Positions 60,220 to 64,000 of a stretch of 64,000 nt of DNA are shown here, one piece after another. Each line of letters begins with the position of its first letter. The first letter of the stretch is position 1. Source of the DNA: Acidimicrobiales bacterium (GTDB lineage Bacteria > Actinomycetota > Acidimicrobiia > Acidimicrobiales > Aldehydirespiratoraceae); assembly GCA_033344915.1 (NCBI GenBank), contig JAWPML010000001.1, positions 534,369-598,368 of the forward strand, given 5' to 3'. Made by a program: the position numbers and the translations under genes. The notes beneath the pieces were generated by a model. It did no database searches, had not been told where the DNA came from, and worked only from the letters and a program-made list of their open reading frames with translations.

Positions 60220-61919
60220 CCGGACGATCCGCGGTCACGACCCCGCCCCTCGGCGTCAAGGGCCGGCTTCTCGCCCTGCTTCCGGCGCGGGCCGACTACG
60301 CCGACCTGTCGAGTTCCTGGCGAGGCGATGTCGTCGCCGGCATCACGGTCGGCGTCGTCGCGCTGCCGCTCGCACTGGCCTTCGGGATCACGGCCGGGCT
60401 GGGGGCCGACGCCGGCCTCGTGACCGCGATCATCGCCGGCCTCGTCGGCGCGGTCTTCGGCGGGTCGAACGTGCAGGTGTCCGGCCCGACCGGGGCGATG
60501 ACCGTCGTGCTGGTGCCCCTCGTGGCCCGCCACGGACCGGACGCCGTGTTCCTGGTCGGCATCCTCGCCGGGTTGGTGATCGTCGCCGCCGGCGCCGCCG
60601 GGTTCGGCCGCTTCCTCGCCTTCATCCCGTGGCCGGTGATCGAGGGGTTCACCCTCGGCATCGCCGCGATCATCTTCCTCCAGCAGGTGCCGGCCGCACT
60701 CGGCGTTCCCAAGTCGGACCGTGAGAACACCGCGATGGTCGCGTTCGACGCCATCGGCGACGCCCTCGGTGGCGCCGGCGTGGCGTGGGCGGCCGGCCTC
60801 GTGGTGGTGGTCGCGCTGGTCATGTTCGGAGCCCCGCGACTGCGTCGGGGCCTGCCGTCGTCCCTGCTCGCCGTGATCGCCGCAACGGTGCTGGCTCGTG
60901 TGCTCGACCTCGACGTGGCGGTCATCGGCGAGCTTCCGTCGTCGCTGCCGTCGCCGTCACTTCCCGAGTTCTCCACCGGTCTCGTCTCGGACCTGTCGGG
61001 CGCCGTCCTCACCGTGGCCGCCCTCGGCGCGCTCGAGAGCCTGCTCTCGGCGAAGGTCGCCGACGGCATGGCCGGGGCGGGGCGTCACGACCCCAACCGC
61101 GAACTCGTCGGGCAGGGGCTCGCCAACATCGCGTCGCCGTTGTTCGGTGGCATGCCCGCAACCGGGGCGATCGCCCGCACCGCCGTGAACGTGAAGGCCG
61201 GGGCACGGACCCGGCTGGCGTCGATCGTCCACGCACTGGTCCTGTTCGCCGTGGTCGTCGCCGGCTCCGGTCTCGTGGCCGAGATCCCCCTCGCCGCCCT
61301 CGCCGGCGTACTCATGGTCACCGCGGTCCGGATGGTCGAGGTCCACAACATCCGCGCCATCGTCCGCTCCACCCGGTCCGATGCGTTGATCCTGGGGGTG
61401 ACCGCGTTGGTAACCCTCGCGTTCGATCTCATCCTGGCCGTCGAGGTCGGCATGGCCGTCGCCGCGGTCCTGGCGCTGCGCCAGTTCGCCCGCACCTCGG
61501 TGACGGTGGCCGAACCGCTCCCGCTGATCGACGCCGACACCGCGGCCCGGCTCCATGCCGACCACATCGTGTCGTACCGGCTCGACGGCGCGCTGTTCTT
61601 CGGCGCCGTCCAGCGGTTCCTCCACGAGCTGACCGCCGTCGGCGAGGTGGAGGTCGTCATCCTGCGGTTCCCCGAGCTCCAGGTGCTCGACGCGTCCGGC
61701 GCCCAGGCGATCGGCGAGATCATCGACGAGCTCGAGCACCGGGGCATCACCGTGCTCATCAAGGGACCGCGTGACGAGCATCTGCGCATCCTCCGCGCGG
61801 TGGGTGCCATCGACCGGCTCGCCCACGAGAACCATCTGTTCACCGACCTCGACCAGGCGATCGCCCACGCGGGTGAGCACGTCGCCCGAGCGCAGGCAGG
61901 GCGCGGCCGCTCGACATAG
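60216..61919 (+). CDS. SulP-family inorganic anion transporter with STAS domain
   Basis: A 567-residue membrane protein. The SulP core has 10-14 helices, starting SSWRGDVVAGITVGVVALPLALAFGITAGLGADAGLVTAIIAGLVGAVFGGSNVQVSGPTGAM; the C-terminal ~110 residues form a STAS domain (LQVLDASGAQAIGEIIDELEHRG). SulP proteins carry sulfate, bicarbonate or C4-dicarboxylates. A sulfatase follows 35 bases later, so sulfate is a reasonable guess. ATG 60216 overlaps the ArsR stop. Confidence 0.92.
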   Translation: MTGRSAVTTPPLGVKGRLLALLPARADYADLSSSWRGDVVAGITVGVVALPLALAFGITAGLGADAGLVTAIIAGLVGAVFGGSNVQVSGPTGAMTVVLVPLVARHGPDAVFLVGILAGLVIVAAGAAGFGRFLAFIPWPVIEGFTLGIAAIIFLQQVPAALGVPKSDRENTAMVAFDAIGDALGGAGVAWAAGLVVVVALVMFGAPRLRRGLPSSLLAVIAATVLARVLDLDVAVIGELPSSLPSPSLPEFSTGLVSDLSGAVLTVAALGALESLLSAKVADGMAGAGRHDPNRELVGQGLANIASPLFGGMPATGAIARTAVNVKAGARTRLASIVHALVLFAVVVAGSGLVAEIPLAALAGVLMVTAVRMVEVHNIRAIVRSTRSDALILGVTALVTLAFDLILAVEVGMAVAAVLALRQFARTSVTVAEPLPLIDADTAARLHADHIVSYRLDGALFFGAVQRFLHELTAVGEVEVVILRFPELQVLDASGAQAIGEIIDELEHRGITVLIKGPRDEHLRILRAVGAIDRLAHENHLFTDLDQAIAHAGEHVARAQAGRGRST

Positions 61920-61953
61920 GGTCGGTCCTCCCGAGATCCCGGAGGCAACCCAG

Positions 61954-63444
61954 ATGGCCCGACGCCCCAACATCGTGTTCGTGCTGACGGACGACCACGC
62001 CGCCCACTCGATCGGGTGCTACGGCTCCGTCGTCAACGAGACGCCCCGCATCGACGAGATCGCGGCGAACGGCTGGCGCTTCGACAACTGCTTCGTCACC
62101 AACTCGCTGTGCACGCCCTCGCGGGCCTCGATCCTCACGGGCGCCTACAGCCATGTGAACGGCGTGTACTCGTTGTTCACCCCGATCGACGCGAGCCAGA
62201 CCACCTTCCTGTCGCTGCTGCGCGACGCCGGCTACCGCACCGCGATGATCGGCAAGTGGCACATGGGGCACGGCGACGGTCACGACCCGCAGGGCGTCGA
62301 TCACTGGGACGTGCTCCCCGGCCAGGGCAACTACTGGAATCCGATGTTCATCAACGCCGATGGCCGCCGTCGCATCGACGGCTACGCCACCGACATCATC
62401 ACGGACCTGTCGATCGACTGGGTCGAGTCGCTCGAGGGCGACGACCCGTGGTGCGTGCTGGTCTGGCACAAGGCGCCCCATCGTTCGTGGGAGCCGAAAC
62501 CCGAACACCAGGCGCTCTACGAGGAGCCGCGACCGGTGCCGTCCACCTTCTGGGACGACTACTCGACGCGCTCGGCGTCCGTGCGGCGGGCCGCGATGCG
62601 CGTTGCCGACCACATGACCGTCGACGATCTCAAGGAGGATCCGCCGGCCGGCCTCTCCTACGAGGAGACCGCCCTGTGGAAGTACCAGCGCTACATGCGC
62701 GACTACCTGGCGTGTGTGCATTCGGTCGACGAGAACGTCGGACGGTTGACCGACTGGCTGCGTGAACGCGGCGACTACGACGACACGATGATGATCTACT
62801 CCTCGGACCAGGGGTTCTTCCTCGGTGACCACGGCTGGTTCGACAAGCGGTTCATGTTCGAGGAATCGCTGCGGATGCCGTTCGTGCTGAGCTACCCGCA
62901 GCGGGTCTCGGCGGGGAAGAGCTTCGACGGCATCGTCAGCAATGTCGACATGGCCCAGACGATCCTCGACGCCGCCGGCGTCGAACCGGGCGAGCGCATG
63001 CAGGGCCGCAGCTTCTGGCCCGACCTCGTCGGCGAGCAGGACGGCGACCCGGTCGAGGGCGTGTACTACCGCTACTGGGAGAACGACGACTTCATCCACA
63101 ACGCGCCGGCCCACTACGGCTATCGCACGACGCGCTACAAGCTCGTCTACTACTACAACGACGGCTACTTCCTCCCCTTCACCGGCTTCTTCCGCTACCC
63201 GCCCGAGTGGGAGCTCTACGACCTCGAAGCCGACCCGGACGAGGTGAACAACGTCTACGACGACCCTGCCTACGCCGAGATCCGCGAGGAGCTCAAGGCG
63301 TCGATGTGGCGCGAGCAGTCACGGCTCGGCGACGCCCCGCACGCCTCGCAGCCGGTGCCGGCGGGATGCGAGGACGTCGAGGTCGCGTCGCTGCCCGAGC
63401 TACCGCGCTACCGGTGGATCGACATGGGCGGCATGCTCGGCTGA
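61954..63444 (+). CDS. Sulfatase (arylsulfatase-type)
   Basis: A 496-residue sulfatase. It begins RRPNIVFVLTDDHAAHSIGCYG (metal Asp pair), the formylglycine site is NSLCTPSRASILTG with Cys53, and IGKWHMGHGDG and YSSDQGFFLGDHGWFDKRFMFEE complete the active site. It has no signal peptide, so it is probably cytoplasmic. The Cys-type site needs a formylglycine-generating enzyme encoded elsewhere. GGAGG lies about 8 bases before ATG 61954. With the SulP transporter it suggests use of sulfate esters. Confidence 0.92.
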   Translation: MARRPNIVFVLTDDHAAHSIGCYGSVVNETPRIDEIAANGWRFDNCFVTNSLCTPSRASILTGAYSHVNGVYSLFTPIDASQTTFLSLLRDAGYRTAMIGKWHMGHGDGHDPQGVDHWDVLPGQGNYWNPMFINADGRRRIDGYATDIITDLSIDWVESLEGDDPWCVLVWHKAPHRSWEPKPEHQALYEEPRPVPSTFWDDYSTRSASVRRAAMRVADHMTVDDLKEDPPAGLSYEETALWKYQRYMRDYLACVHSVDENVGRLTDWLRERGDYDDTMMIYSSDQGFFLGDHGWFDKRFMFEESLRMPFVLSYPQRVSAGKSFDGIVSNVDMAQTILDAAGVEPGERMQGRSFWPDLVGEQDGDPVEGVYYRYWENDDFIHNAPAHYGYRTTRYKLVYYYNDGYFLPFTGFFRYPPEWELYDLEADPDEVNNVYDDPAYAEIREELKASMWREQSRLGDAPHASQPVPAGCEDVEVASLPELPRYRWIDMGGMLG

Positions 63445-63455
63445 CGGTCGCCACT

Positions 63456-64000
63456 TCATGACGGCGTGCGGGCGAACAGCAGCTGATCGGCGCCGAGACG
63501 GGTGGCGCGGAACGTATGGAAGATCGCCTTGCGCAGCAGCTGTCCGTCCGTGTCGATCCTGCGGACCGACTTCACCGACGTGCTGATCGCTTCCCAGCTC
63601 AGGGGCTCGAGGCCGGCGGCGGACACCATGCGTTCGAGGCCCGTGCGGCTGAAGATGTTGAGGTGGTGCGGCGGGCAGATCATGCTCCAGCGCTTCTCCC
63701 CCTTCACCCGGCGTTGGATGCACGCCGGGTTCGGCGTGGCCAGCACGAGGAGGCCGCCGGGGCGGACCCGGGCGATCAACGAGGCCAGCATCGCGGCCGG
63801 ATCCTCGACGTGTTCGAGGACGGAGAACGCGGTGACGACGTCGTACGTCTCGTCATGCTCCGCCAGGTCCTCGACGAGCAGGTCGACGCCGAGATGGTCG
63901 CGGGCGAACGCGGCGGACGCCTCGGAGATCTCGATTCCCGTCGCCGCGAGGCCGTACTCCTCGGCGGCGAGCTTCACGAAGTAGCCGTTGCCGGCGCCGA
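63456..64000 (-). CDS. Class I SAM-dependent methyltransferase (5' truncated)
   Basis: The frame is open to the window edge. The last visible codons read GAGNGYFVKLAAEEYG, which is the SAM-binding motif I, so the start lies beyond 64000. Further motifs are GIEISEASAAFARDHLG, YDVVTAFSVLEHVEDP and RPGGLLVLATPNPACIQRRVKG, followed by CPPHHLNIFSRTGLERMVSAAGLEPL. This pattern is common in small-molecule or sugar methyltransferases of surface polysaccharide loci. The GTG at 63977 is an internal codon, not the start. Confidence 0.85.
   Translation of the reverse strand, partial: GAGNGYFVKLAAEEYGLAATGIEISEASAAFARDHLGVDLLVEDLAEHDETYDVVTAFSVLEHVEDPAAMLASLIARVRPGGLLVLATPNPACIQRRVKGEKRWSMICPPHHLNIFSRTGLERMVSAAGLEPLSWEAISTSVKSVRRIDTDGQLLRKAIFHTFRATRLGADQLLFARTPS

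Overview
This 64 kb window is very GC-rich, densely packed chromosomal DNA. It looks like an uncultured or poorly sampled actinobacterium, most likely class Acidimicrobiia. Pointers are the many GTG starts, a recurrent leaderless promoter pattern (TAnnnT 7-8 nt before the start codon), threonine-rich linkers behind lipoprotein signals, DUF2510/DUF4190 and RDD small membrane proteins, a mycobacterial-type SerC, CimA-type isoleucine synthesis, and a large supply of acyl-CoA enzymes. The assignment is inferred from gene content, not from a marker tree. I see no rRNA, CRISPR array, insertion sequence or prophage.

Layout. 1-4745: a RiPP-like island with a nucleotidyltransferase, a 33-residue arginine-rich peptide whose N-terminus carries a YxxPx(I/L) leader motif, an S24/S26-type peptidase, an HprK-like kinase, an ABC-2 exporter and a PqqD chaperone. 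4807-24112: rsgA, then lipid/acyl-CoA and amide metabolism (three AMP-forming ligases, amidase, acyl-CoA dehydrogenase, crotonase, type III CoA-transferase, TetR, carboxyltransferase), a lone Flp pilin, serC, an aspartate aminotransferase and an S9 peptidase. 24150-31644: a secreted glycosidase-like protein with three SLH repeats, serA, a putative zinc protease, a sunset-domain protein and a beta-propeller lipoprotein. 31767-35141: leuCD divergent from an IclR regulator, with a 19-bp palindrome between them, then a 38-residue membrane peptide and a GNAT acetyltransferase. 35164-41077: a cupredoxin-tailed lipoprotein, a fourth acyl-CoA ligase, an alpha/beta hydrolase, greA and a lipoprotein. 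41104-44874: an isoleucine-type attenuator followed by leuB-ilvE-cimA. 44850-52845: a SARP/AfsR-like ATPase regulator divergent from a 1593-residue secreted protein with a PKD domain, an edema-factor/ExoY-like cyclase signature and three SLH repeats. 52897-64000: CapA-like protein, RDD protein, gltX, YdcF-like protein, tRNA-Gln and tRNA-Glu, an SLH-anchored endonuclease/phosphatase-fold enzyme, an ArsR-SulP-sulfatase group and a truncated methyltransferase.

How it works together. leuCD, leuB, ilvE and cimA supply the citramalate route to isoleucine as well as leucine steps. The attenuator has four Ile codons and no Leu or Val codon, which fits control by charged tRNA-Ile. serA, serC and the aminotransferase cover serine and transamination. 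The ligases, dehydrogenase, crotonase, CoA-transferase and carboxyltransferase indicate growth on diverse carboxylic acids. Three otherwise unrelated exported proteins share SLH repeats, so they are probably held on the same cell-surface layer.

Most interesting points: the edema-factor/ExoY-like motif set in the giant SLH protein; the RiPP-like island with its unusual arginine-rich peptide; the leaderless Ile attenuator; the leaderless promoter code seen at 15 starts; and a family of small palindromic REP-like elements at gene ends.
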